Shown piece after piece: positions 33,262-40,482 of a DNA stretch of 40,482 nucleotides (positions are counted from its first letter, which is position 1; each line of letters starts with the position of its first letter). The notes beneath the pieces are model-generated. The model did no database searches and was not told the DNA's origin. It was given only the letters and a program-made list of their open reading frames with translations. The translations under genes and the position numbers were made by a program. Source of the stretch: an uncultured Chitinophagales bacterium (GTDB lineage Bacteria; Bacteroidota; Bacteroidia; Chitinophagales; JAHDHT01); the NCBI GenBank assembly GCA_938023075.1, contig CALHDG010000144.1, positions 1-40,482 of the forward strand. Direction: 5' to 3'.

Positions 33262-34038
33262 TTAACCAACCGTATCATATACGTTATTTTTTATTAGTTG
33301 ATGCGCTTCATCAATAATGGTATCGTTGCTTTTGCCGGCTCTTTCAATTAGGGGCAATACAGTACACGATAAGTTTAACCAAAATCCCATAGGTTTCAAT
33401 TTGTATTGTGTTAGTCGCCAAAAGCCATCTAAAGCTACGGGCACAATAAGGGCATCGGGCATATTATTTAACATGGTATGTAAACCTTTTCGTTTAAATT
33501 CATGTACATGCCCATTTTTACTTCGGGTACCTTCTGGAAAAATGACCCCGCTGCGTTGGTGTTGGTTGAGATAATGTGTAAAGGCATTCAGTTTATCCAA
33601 GGCTTCTGTACGTTTTTTATTTTTGATGGCTTCCGAATCGTTTTTTTTAGGGCGTTCAAACCATATGGACCCACCATTTCGAATATTATACGACACACTT
33701 GGAATGCCATAAGCTAAACTTTTTTTAGAGATGTATTTAGGATGTTGTTTTTTTAAGATTTGCCCAATAGCCGGAATATCAAACATACTTTGATGATTAC
33801 TTATGATGATAGCGGGTTTGTTGGTCGGTAGCTTTCCTGCAAGGTTAGTAAATTTAATGGGGCTTAGCAAGCACCACATATTGAGGTTTATAAAAAATAT
33901 CATACCGTTAACCACTTTGGTGTGTGCGGTATAGCCTAATTTTAATGCCATTACTTGTAGTGCATGAAACACTATTAAAATTAAGCCAAAGCTTAACATA
34001 AAAGGAATAGTAGGAATCCATAATAGGAATTTTTTCAT
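33262..34038 (-). CDS. plsC: 1-acyl-sn-glycerol-3-phosphate acyltransferase
   Basis: It makes phosphatidic acid at the inner membrane. The 258 residues carry the acyltransferase motif NHQSMFD (H82, D87) and FPEGTRS (167-173). An N-terminal membrane helix (about 8-32) anchors it. It is typical of PlsC/AGPAT proteins in size. It lies downstream of comM in the same direction, so it may share its transcript (gap 37 bases). Confidence 0.92.
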   Translation of the reverse strand: MKKFLLWIPTIPFMLSFGLILIVFHALQVMALKLGYTAHTKVVNGMIFFINLNMWCLLSPIKFTNLAGKLPTNKPAIIISNHQSMFDIPAIGQILKKQHPKYISKKSLAYGIPSVSYNIRNGGSIWFERPKKNDSEAIKNKKRTEALDKLNAFTHYLNQHQRSGVIFPEGTRSKNGHVHEFKRKGLHTMLNNMPDALIVPVALDGFWRLTQYKLKPMGFWLNLSCTVLPLIERAGKSNDTIIDEAHQLIKNNVYDTVG

Positions 34039-34075
34039 ATGTCAATTATCTTTTAGTTATTAATAATATTTAATT

Positions 34076-35617
34076 TTAACCCGCCCAATTTTCTCGATCT
34101 AAACTTCTAAAATTGATGGCTTCTGCCAAATGTTCTACCAATATTTCTTCTTTAGCAGCCAAATCGGCAATGGTGCGGCTTACCTTTAAAATTCTATCAT
34201 AGGCTCGTGCTGAAAGCCCTAATTTTTCCATAGCAGCTTTCAACAAAGTTTTGCCGGCTTGATTAATGGCGCAAAGCTCTCGAACCATATTGCTGGGCAT
34301 TTGAGCATTACTAAAAATATCTTGTTGTTGGTTGAAGCGGTCGTTTTGTATGTCGCGCGCAGCAATTACCCGTTCGCGTATGGCTTCGCTCGGTTCTGAT
34401 TTTTTCATAGAACTCAACTCCTCAAAAGAAATGGGAATCACTTCAACATGCAAATCAATTCTATCCAATAATGGTCCACTAATTTTGTTGAGATATTTTT
34501 GAACTACGCCGGGCGCACAAACACATTCCTTTTCAGGATGGTTGTAATAACCGCAAGGGCAGGGATTCATAGAAGCAACCAACATAAAACTCGCCGGATA
34601 ATCTACGGTAAATTTTGCCCTTGAAATGGTGATGCGCCGTTCTTCCATGGGTTGCCGAAGCACTTCTAACACAGTACGTTTAAACTCGGGTAATTCATCA
34701 AGAAACAAAACACCATTGTGGGCAAGCGAAATTTCGCCGGGCTGCGGATGATTGCCTCCGCCTACCAAAGCCACATCAGATATGGTATGATGTGGTGCTC
34801 GAAACTGGCGTTGCGCAATTAAAGAATCGCTAGCCGCCAACTTACCGGTTACCGAATAAATTTTGGTGGTTTCTAAAGATTCGCGCAAATTCATGGGTGG
34901 CAAAATAGTAGGTAAACGTTTTGCCAACATGGTTTTACCGGCTCCTGGCGGACCAATTAAAATAACGTTGTGTCCGCCGGCGGCGGCAATTTCTAAAGAT
35001 CGCTTAATGTTGAATTGCCCTTTAACATCGGCAAAATCGAAAGCGGCGTTGGTAATGTTTTCAAAATATTCGGTGCGCGTATCAATAACCGTTTGCTTTA
35101 TGGTAGATTGCCCATTAAAAAAATCGACTACTTCGCTTAAGTGTTCAACACCATACACTTCTAGGTCGTTCACAATAGCTGCTTCACGTGCGTTTTGCTT
35201 GGGTAAAATAAAGCCTTTAAATTTTTCTTGTCGTGCTTGTATGGCAATGGGCAAGGCACCTTTAATTGGGCGAATGGTGCCATCGAGCGACAACTCACCC
35301 ATTAGAATAAATTTACCGAGTTCCTCATTATTAATTTGGTCAGATGCCGCCATAATCCCCATGGCTATCGGTAAATCGTATGACGAGCCTTCTTTTCTAA
35401 TATCGGCTGGTGCCATGTTCACTACTATTTTTAAGCCGGGCATTCGGTAGGCATTGTTTACTAAAGCTGCTTTAATGCGTTCATAGCCTTCTCTCACGGC
35501 TAAATCGGGCAAGCCTACCAAAAAGTATTTTCCTCCTTTAGAAATATTGATCTCAATTTCTATGGTGGTAGCACTAATACCAAAAACGGCACTCCCAAAT
35601 GATTTCGACAAACTCAT
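34076..35617 (-). CDS. comM: YifB/ComM-type Mg-chelatase-like AAA+ ATPase
   Basis: ComM is a ring helicase that aids DNA recombination during natural transformation in other bacteria. The 513 residues have an N-terminal Lon-protease-like fold (about 10-160, GLPDLAVREGYERI), Walker A GPPGAGKT (222-229), Walker B LFLDELPEF, the Cys-rich loop NPCPCGYYNHPEKECVC and a C-terminal Mg_chelatase_C region. All match YifB/ComM. The start ATG at 35617 has the expected MSLSKSFGSAVFGI. Confidence 0.95.
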   Translation of the reverse strand: MSLSKSFGSAVFGISATTIEIEINISKGGKYFLVGLPDLAVREGYERIKAALVNNAYRMPGLKIVVNMAPADIRKEGSSYDLPIAMGIMAASDQINNEELGKFILMGELSLDGTIRPIKGALPIAIQARQEKFKGFILPKQNAREAAIVNDLEVYGVEHLSEVVDFFNGQSTIKQTVIDTRTEYFENITNAAFDFADVKGQFNIKRSLEIAAAGGHNVILIGPPGAGKTMLAKRLPTILPPMNLRESLETTKIYSVTGKLAASDSLIAQRQFRAPHHTISDVALVGGGNHPQPGEISLAHNGVLFLDELPEFKRTVLEVLRQPMEERRITISRAKFTVDYPASFMLVASMNPCPCGYYNHPEKECVCAPGVVQKYLNKISGPLLDRIDLHVEVIPISFEELSSMKKSEPSEAIRERVIAARDIQNDRFNQQQDIFSNAQMPSNMVRELCAINQAGKTLLKAAMEKLGLSARAYDRILKVSRTIADLAAKEEILVEHLAEAINFRSLDRENWAG

Positions 35618-36131
35618 TGATCGAAATATATTAAAAAATTATGGGAATGATAAAGAGATTAAGTATTTATTTTCAGATTGCCTGTTCGGTTGTTTGGATG
35701 CGGTAGAAATATTGTTTTTGTTTTATCTGTAAAATAATAATGTAACAGATAATAACACTGACCTTGATGAGTACAAAGTGTATATAAAAATATTTACCCG
35801 GATAAAGTTAAACTCTTCTAAGTTAAATCCATTAGCGTTGAGGTGATTAAAGCAACACTTAGTTGAAATAGTGCGTTTCTAGCTGTAGCTTGTGCTTACC
35901 TTCACAAAGCAACTATCTTTTTTATGCATTTAATTACGTAATTAAATATAATATAATATGTTACAACTTACGTACTTGCATATTTGTTTAAAATGTGATA
36001 AGTTAAAGACAATTAAGGAAATGTTAAACTGTAACTATTTCATATAATTTTCATCTACTTTTGATTTACACAAGTAAAAACTAATCGGTTCAGCAAGCCT
36101 CTTTTATCAACCATTTTAATTAGTCGAAACT
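35618..36131. other. Non-coding gap with a 20-bp palindrome
   Basis: ATTTAATTACGTAATTAAAT (35928-35947) is a perfect palindrome. TACTTTTG (36056-36063), a perfect -7 box, lies 69 bases before the next start. Otherwise no gene is seen. Confidence 0.45.
36056..36063 (+). promoter_or_regulatory. -7 box before a broken surface protein gene
   Basis: TACTTTTG matches TAnnTTTG exactly; no -33 element at the usual spacing. Confidence 0.4.
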
Positions 36132-36692
36132 ATGAAACTTCATCTCATTTTTTCAGAGCAATACTAGTAATCAATATATGCCTACAGTGCCACACACTAC
36201 TTTAAATCGTATGGTTGTACCAATGTTTGCGCTTTTGATGATTTTGGTGTTCAAATAATACATACCAACCCTCGTGGTGCAATTATTAATTTTAGTGTTA
36301 TACCGGGCGCACAATACACTTTTCATTACTGGAAAAAAGGAGAAGCTGAACAAAGCTATAGTACCATTATGCCACTGGTAATGTTATTTAATTTAGAAGA
36401 AGGGGCAGAATATCGTTTTTATGTAACCGTAAAATGTGGCAACAATGCAAGCGACCGCACACCAACATATCCTCAATTTTATTCTTTTGTTGCCGAAGAT
36501 AATCCGCTGTTACAATTAGATGCCGGTGATGATTTGTTTGCCCAAGAGTTGACTTATGAGGGAAGTAATATTTATACTAACTTTTCTAAAACTTTACAAA
36601 TTGATGATAATCAAGGTCTAAAATTATGGAGAGCTTATAACGGCTTAACCGATCGTTATGCATTATACAATAATACAGTTTGGGGACCTTAA
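36132..36692 (+). pseudogene. Broken secreted protein (fibronectin-III-like fragment)
   Basis: ATG 36132 begins MKLHLIFSEQY, then TAG and TAA follow in frame, and the same frame continues open to TAA at 36690-36692. The open part reads FDDFGVQIIHTNPRGAIINFSVIPGAQYTF and AEYRFYVTVKCG, a fibronectin-III-type pattern of Bacteroidota surface proteins, ending LWRAYNGLTDRYALYNNTVWGP. The tandem stops suggest decay, although a perfect -7 box remains upstream. Confidence 0.5.
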
Positions 36693-36702
36693 CTAAATTG
36701 AT

Positions 36703-37044
36703 ATGAAAAATTTAATATGTTATTTAACTATTTTATGCTTAAACATAAGTTGCAATTTATTTTGCGGAAATCTTGGTGATACACATAAGCAAATGTTAAG
36801 TGAAGCGCAGAATTCATTTGCTCAATACTGTTCAATTGAACCTATTCCTTGCGAATCATATTACTTAAATGTAAATCTTAAACAGGACATTAAACTTATA
36901 AATTTAGGTAAACTTCATAGTATTTTGTACGATTCAAAAAGTAAAACTGGGTGGATGTCTCTGCATATTTATAATGAAGATGGTGTTTTTCAAATGACTC
37001 ATCTTCATTATGGTAACACTTCCAAAAAAGCCCCAAATTGGTGA
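36703..37044 (+). CDS. Small secreted protein, possible immunity protein
   Basis: The 113 residues have a hydrophobic signal (MKNLICYLTILCLNISC; a lipobox-like end at Cys17 is imperfect), two cysteine-rich stretches and no known family. It starts 10 bases after the broken surface gene and ends just before a repeat (37062) that also follows the immunity-type gene at 38346-38867. By position it may be an immunity gene of a lost Rhs cassette. This is inference. Confidence 0.5.
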   Translation: MKNLICYLTILCLNISCNLFCGNLGDTHKQMLSEAQNSFAQYCSIEPIPCESYYLNVNLKQDIKLINLGKLHSILYDSKSKTGWMSLHIYNEDGVFQMTHLHYGNTSKKAPNW

Positions 37045-37061
37045 TTTAAATGCCCAAAGCT

Positions 37062-37172
37062 GGCGCAAGTGTTCCGCTAAGGATCACTTGTGACTAAAAA
37101 TAAGGCAAGTTTTTAACTTGTTCACAATAAACCAACAGGTTCTTAGATAAATTTATTTAAGAACCTGCTTTA
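37062..37172 (+). repeat. Rhs-cassette repeat, copy 1, with terminator
   Basis: GGCGCAAGTGTTCCGC, AAGGATCACTTGTGACTAAA (CAAGTG/CACTTG stem, 37066-37090), an AACTTGTT block, AACCAACAGGT and a terminator stem CAGGTTCTTA/TAAGAACCTG (37136-37167) plus T-rich end. The second copy at 39047-39161 has CAGGTTTCTAAG/CTTAGAAACCTG, i.e. paired changes. Confidence 0.65.
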
Positions 37173-37181
37173 TTATATAAT

Positions 37182-37211
37182 AAAAAACATCATACCAAAA
37201 AATAAAAATTG
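37182..37211 (+). repeat. 30-bp repeat before the Rhs gene (second copy 40453-40482)
   Basis: AAAAAACATCATACCAAAAA then A-T-(A/G)-AAAATTG occurs before the Rhs gene and at the very end of the window, after an ISL3 element. It marks a second cassette that starts beyond the window. Confidence 0.6.
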
Positions 37212-37233
37212 TGTAACTTGCATCAAACTAAGC

Positions 37234-38343
37234 ATGCACACTTTCAAAAACAACATAGAAGTAAATACCGTGTACTACCGCGATAACATAGAAATACGCA
37301 ACAACGCTGTAATAGTAAACCACAGCGAGGGCAGAGTAGTATACACCAACGGCGGCGGTGCAGGCGATTACCAATATTACCTAAAAGACCACCTCGGCAA
37401 TATACGCCTAAGCATAAGCGACAAAAACAACGACGGCAAAGCCACCACCACCGAAGTAATCAACGAAAACCACTACTACCCTTTTGGTTTAAAAATGGAA
37501 GGCGATTGGAACAGCAATAACACTGCTGCGCCCGAAGTAAGCAACCAATACAACGGCAAAGAATGGGTCAACGATTTAGATTTGGGTATGAATGATTACG
37601 GTGCCAGATGGTACGACCCGACTGTGGCGAGGTGGAGTAGTGTTGACCCGCTGGCGGAGATGCGACTAGGCTTGTCTCCTTATAATTATGTTCAAAATAA
37701 TCCATTGATTAGGATTGATCCAACTGGTATGTTAGATGACTATATTTTTAATGAAAGAGGTGAATACGTTGATAAAATTCCAACTAATGAACCAGATAGA
37801 ATTGTAATACAGAACAGTCAAACTTGCAAAGTTGAGTGCATTGCAATCCTAAATGATCAAAAATATGATGGAAAAAATATTGAAAAAGAAAATGGACAAT
37901 ACAATAAAGTATTTATAATAAATCCGTCAAATGTTGAATCTGTAATTCATGGAAGTGGTGTATGGTATACAAATGAAAATAAAGTAATTTATGCTGAAAG
38001 GGAAGGTAGACCAAGAGGAGATAAATCAATTTTATCAGGAGTAAGTAAGGGCAACTTAGATTTTGTTGGCAAGGCTAATGCAGTTCCAATTGTTAGAGCT
38101 TTCTATTTGGTAGAAGGAACTGGGAAGGCTTATAATGGTAAAGATTATGGAAATTTTCTTTTTGGGGTAGCAACTAATCAATTAGGAATGAATAGACCAC
38201 TTCAAATTTTTGGTTCACAAATAAATAATATTTTGAATAGTAAAAGTGATAACCCTGGTCTCGAATATCATTTTTGGGATTCAATTGAAGACCAAAAAGC
38301 AATAGAAGATGGATATTACTATATCTATCTAAATAATTATTAG
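37234..38343 (+). CDS. Orphan Rhs core with C-terminal toxin domain
   Basis: The 369 residues begin with a truncated Rhs core (about 1-165: YLKDHLGNIRLSISD; YYPFGLKM; QYNGKEWVNDLDLGMNDYGARWYDPTVARW; DPLAEM; YNYVQNNPL; DPTGM). The variable C-terminal toxin domain follows DPTGM (about 166-369). DYGNFLFGVATNQLG ... YHFWDSIEDQKAIEDGYYY resembles Ntox44-like toxins, which are proposed nucleases, but this is weak. Full Rhs proteins exceed 1000 residues, so this is an orphan cassette. The core DNA is clearly GC-richer and the toxin part AT-rich, with a sharp break near 37660. The next gene is a lipoprotein, probably its immunity. Confidence 0.75.
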   Translation: MHTFKNNIEVNTVYYRDNIEIRNNAVIVNHSEGRVVYTNGGGAGDYQYYLKDHLGNIRLSISDKNNDGKATTTEVINENHYYPFGLKMEGDWNSNNTAAPEVSNQYNGKEWVNDLDLGMNDYGARWYDPTVARWSSVDPLAEMRLGLSPYNYVQNNPLIRIDPTGMLDDYIFNERGEYVDKIPTNEPDRIVIQNSQTCKVECIAILNDQKYDGKNIEKENGQYNKVFIINPSNVESVIHGSGVWYTNENKVIYAEREGRPRGDKSILSGVSKGNLDFVGKANAVPIVRAFYLVEGTGKAYNGKDYGNFLFGVATNQLGMNRPLQIFGSQINNILNSKSDNPGLEYHFWDSIEDQKAIEDGYYYIYLNNY

Positions 38344-38345
38344 TT

Positions 38346-38867
38346 TTGAAAATAATCTTCATAAATATAGTTATAATACTTGTGCTATTTTTTGTTAATA
38401 GTTGTATTTTTAATTCAAAAGAATTTCAATACAGCAAGATAAGTGAAGCGGAATTAGAACTGCTAAAAGGAGTTTCAATTTTAGCACGAGGTGTAAAAAA
38501 TGGAAAGAATTATGCAACTCGATTTTCAAAGCAAGTCGAAGGCAAGAATTACGAATTAGTAAAAGGGGATGATTGTATTGATTGTACAAAATTTGAAAAT
38601 ACAGATTACTATAAGGGTTTAAATGTTAAATCAATTAATCAATATTTAGACAATATATTATACATATTTAATTCTCTGTCTGATGTATATGACTTGCATA
38701 GCGATCCTCAAAATATTGGTGAGTTGCTATTATTTCACGTAGATAAAAATATCTACTTGTACAAGTATGGTAAAGTTGAAAATCCAAAATTTAGTACCTT
38801 GATTAGTTCCTGTGATAGACTTAATACTATGTGGTACAAATGTCATAATCCTATTCTAAAAGAATAG
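38346..38867 (+). CDS. Lipoprotein, probable immunity protein to the Rhs toxin
   Basis: It starts with TTG at 38346, two bases after the Rhs stop, so it is coupled. The 173 residues have a lipoprotein signal ending FFVNSC (Cys20) and no recognised domain. Position and coupling fit an immunity protein that neutralises the toxin in the periplasm or at the membrane. The alternative, an unrelated lipoprotein, is less likely. Confidence 0.6.
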   Translation: MKIIFINIVIILVLFFVNSCIFNSKEFQYSKISEAELELLKGVSILARGVKNGKNYATRFSKQVEGKNYELVKGDDCIDCTKFENTDYYKGLNVKSINQYLDNILYIFNSLSDVYDLHSDPQNIGELLLFHVDKNIYLYKYGKVENPKFSTLISSCDRLNTMWYKCHNPILKE

Positions 38868-38950
38868 AGAATATAGTAAAGCTCTCCCCAAGCTACCCGT
38901 AGTTTTCCGAACTGGCTATCCGTTAGTCTCCCGGATAAAAGAATATAAAA

Positions 38951-38977
38951 AGCCTCGCCTTTGGCGGGGCTTTTTTT
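38951..38977 (+). terminator. Terminator after the immunity gene
   Basis: AGCCTCGCC-TTT-GGCGGGGCT (one G-T pair) followed by T7: a strong intrinsic terminator. Confidence 0.75.
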
Positions 38978-39046
38978 ACTTTTTGCCTTAAAGTTGTCCA
39001 TTTTCAGCCTCTAAGTCGCTCAAAAATCATAAAGTTATCCACATTG

Positions 39047-39161
39047 GGCGCAAGTGTTCCGCCAAGGATCACTTGTGACTAAAAATAAAAAAAGTTTGCA
39101 ACTTGTTAACATAAACCAACAGGTTTCTAAGCACACCACTTAGAAACCTGTTTTATTTTAA
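39047..39161 (+). repeat. Rhs-cassette repeat, copy 2, with terminator
   Basis: Same blocks as 37062-37172, with terminator stem CAGGTTTCTAAG (39120-39131)/CTTAGAAACCTG (39139-39150). Its T-rich end was cut by the ISL3 element. Confidence 0.65.
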
Positions 39162-40441
39162 GGTTCTACAAGAATTTGTGTGAATAGAGCCTTAATTTAG
39201 CGCTATGTTACCAAATTATGATAAAGAATTTTTTCAGTTAGCTTTAGGATTTCCTTCTCCATGGGAGGTACAATCGGTAGAGCTAAACAAAGCCAAAGAA
39301 TCAGTACATATTTATATATCTTATAACTAAACAACCTATCTTACAGATGGTGGAGAGGAGCTAAAGGTATATGATTATAGAAAAGAACGGGTTTGGCAGC
39401 ACCTTCCTATCCTTCAATTTACATGTTATATTCATTGCAGAATACCGAGAGTAAAACTGCAGACAGGTGGGATCAAAAGTATTGCTGTCCCCTGGGCATC
39501 AAGTTATGATAGTTATACCTATCAATTCAATAATTATGTGATAGATATATTGAAGGCTTGCCATAATCAAACCCAAACGGCACATTTAGCCAAAACTACT
39601 TTTTATATAGCCAATACCATTATGCACAAGTCGGTAGAGTTAGGTTTGTCAAGGCGGGTATTAGAACAACCTGTAAAACGATTAAGCATTGATGAAAAAT
39701 CAATTGCTAAGGGGCATCAGTATGCCAGTATTTTAGTAGATGTAGATGAGAAAAGAGTGCTGGACATCTGTAAAGGCAGAGACAAAAAATCAGTAAAACA
39801 GTTGATTAACAATACTTTACAAGGCGATTTAATCAATCAAGTAGAAGTAATTTGTATGGATATGTGGGAAGCCTTTATGTCAGCCTGTAAAGAATTGATG
39901 CCCAAAGCTGACATCACACACGATAAATTTCACATTGTACAATATCTAAACAAAGCAGTAGATACTTGCCGAAAAAAAGAAGTAGCCACCAACAAACTAC
40001 TCAAAAACAGTAAGTATACTTTACTCAAAAATTACAAAAACAGAAGCGACCAACAACAAGCCCATTTTAGTGAAATTATGGATAGTAATTTATACACCGC
40101 ACAAGCTTGGTTAATGGCTAATCAGTTTAAAGACACCGTACTGAATTGCCATGACATCATTGAAGCAGCAGCCTATTTTGATATGTGGACAGACAAAGCC
40201 GAAGAATTGAAAGATATCAAGCCCATCACTCAATTATCAAAAACACTCAATAAACATAAAACAGGAATTTTAAATTACGTTAAACACAAAATAACCAATG
40301 CACTCATTGAAAGAGTAAATGGCATGATTCAAAATATTAAGAATATTGGAAGAGGTTACAGAACCTTTGAAAACTTAAGATCTGCCATTCTATTCTTCAA
40401 TGGTAAACTCGACCTCTATTCACACAAATTCTTGTAGAACC
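39162..40441 (+). mobile_element. ISL3-family insertion sequence (1280 bp)
   Basis: Perfect 28-bp inverted repeats begin GGTTCTACAAGAATTTGTGT (39162-39189 and 40414-40441). TATTTTAA at 39154-39161 and 40442-40449 is an 8-bp target duplication, as expected for ISL3. The transposase fills the inside. Intact ends and duplication point to a recent insertion. Confidence 0.85.
39205..40437 (+). pseudogene. ISL3-family transposase, interrupted by a single stop
   Basis: From ATG 39205 the frame runs to 40437 (410 codons), the normal ISL3 length, but TAA at 39328-39330 stops it after residue 41 (...YISYN stop TTYLTD...). The downstream part has the ISL3 catalytic region: LSIDEKSIAKGHQYASILVD, then ICMDMWEAFMSACKE, HDKFHIVQYLNKAVD and the C-terminal ERVNGMIQNIKNIGRGYRTFEN (DDE residues Asp, Asp, Glu). 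An internal GTG at 39538 could start a shortened protein without the N-terminal binding region. Its stop codon lies inside the right inverted repeat. Confidence 0.8.
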
Positions 40442-40482
40442 TATTTTAACTTAAAAAACATCATACCAAAAAATGAAAATTG

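Noticed and set aside
34863-35450. 195-codon plus-strand frame inside comM
   Set aside because: Antisense shadow of the comM gene.

Overview
The window looks like a chromosomal segment of an AT-rich member of the Bacteroidota. The evidence is several promoters with the Bacteroidota -7 box TAnnTTTG, Por-type C-terminal sorting tails (type IX secretion) on two secreted proteins, a TonB-dependent receptor, a TPR histidine kinase, and an ECF sigma/TPR anti-sigma pair. I cannot place it below phylum level.

Layout. 1-4.0 kb is a graveyard: two decayed REP-associated transposases (one with REP-like hairpins), the tail of a PAP2 phosphatase, a broken XRE regulator carrying a 154-bp fold-back element, and a TPR fragment. 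An apparently intact TPR histidine kinase sits among them. 4.1-7.8 kb holds der and a secreted arylsulfotransferase-like protein. tRNA-Pro(GGG) at 8.1 kb borders an accessory island (8.4-14.9 kb) with a HEPN AbiF/AbiD-type gene and its leader RNA, a truncated second copy, a PIN-type toxin-antitoxin pair, a DUF3761 protein, duplicated protein fragments and several small orphan genes. 15.2-23.9 kb holds a TPR-CHAT protease, a split LRR/Ig/subtilisin gene and an ECF sigma with its membrane TPR partner, separated by 1.5 kb of structured non-coding DNA. 24.2-25.7 kb is an ATPase/PD-(D/E)XK gene with a three-unit palindromic array over its promoter. 26.1-35.6 kb is housekeeping: rel/spoT, a PyrR-like phosphoribosyltransferase, lysA, a TonB receptor, 3-hydroxyanthranilate dioxygenase, plsC and comM. 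36.1-40.5 kb is an Rhs toxin/immunity cassette region bounded by repeats and hit by an ISL3-family element.

How parts fit together. rel, the phosphoribosyltransferase and lysA form a likely operon. The sigma/anti-sigma pair, TPR-CHAT protease and secreted protease may form a regulatory neighbourhood, but this is inference. The AbiF gene follows a promoter and short RNA that ends in a terminator-like stem and U-run directly before the start codon, fitting the RNA/HEPN abortive-infection systems. The Rhs orphan and lipoprotein are a toxin/immunity pair.

Most notable signals: (1) four copies of a hairpin element whose stems covary, all between convergent genes; (2) the duplicated AbiF leader RNA; (3) the CAGCCA/TGGCTG array; (4) the single-base A7 frameshift in the LRR-Ig-protease gene; (5) the fold-back element whose removal restores the XRE reading frame across the junction; (6) the Rhs cassette repeats with covarying terminators.
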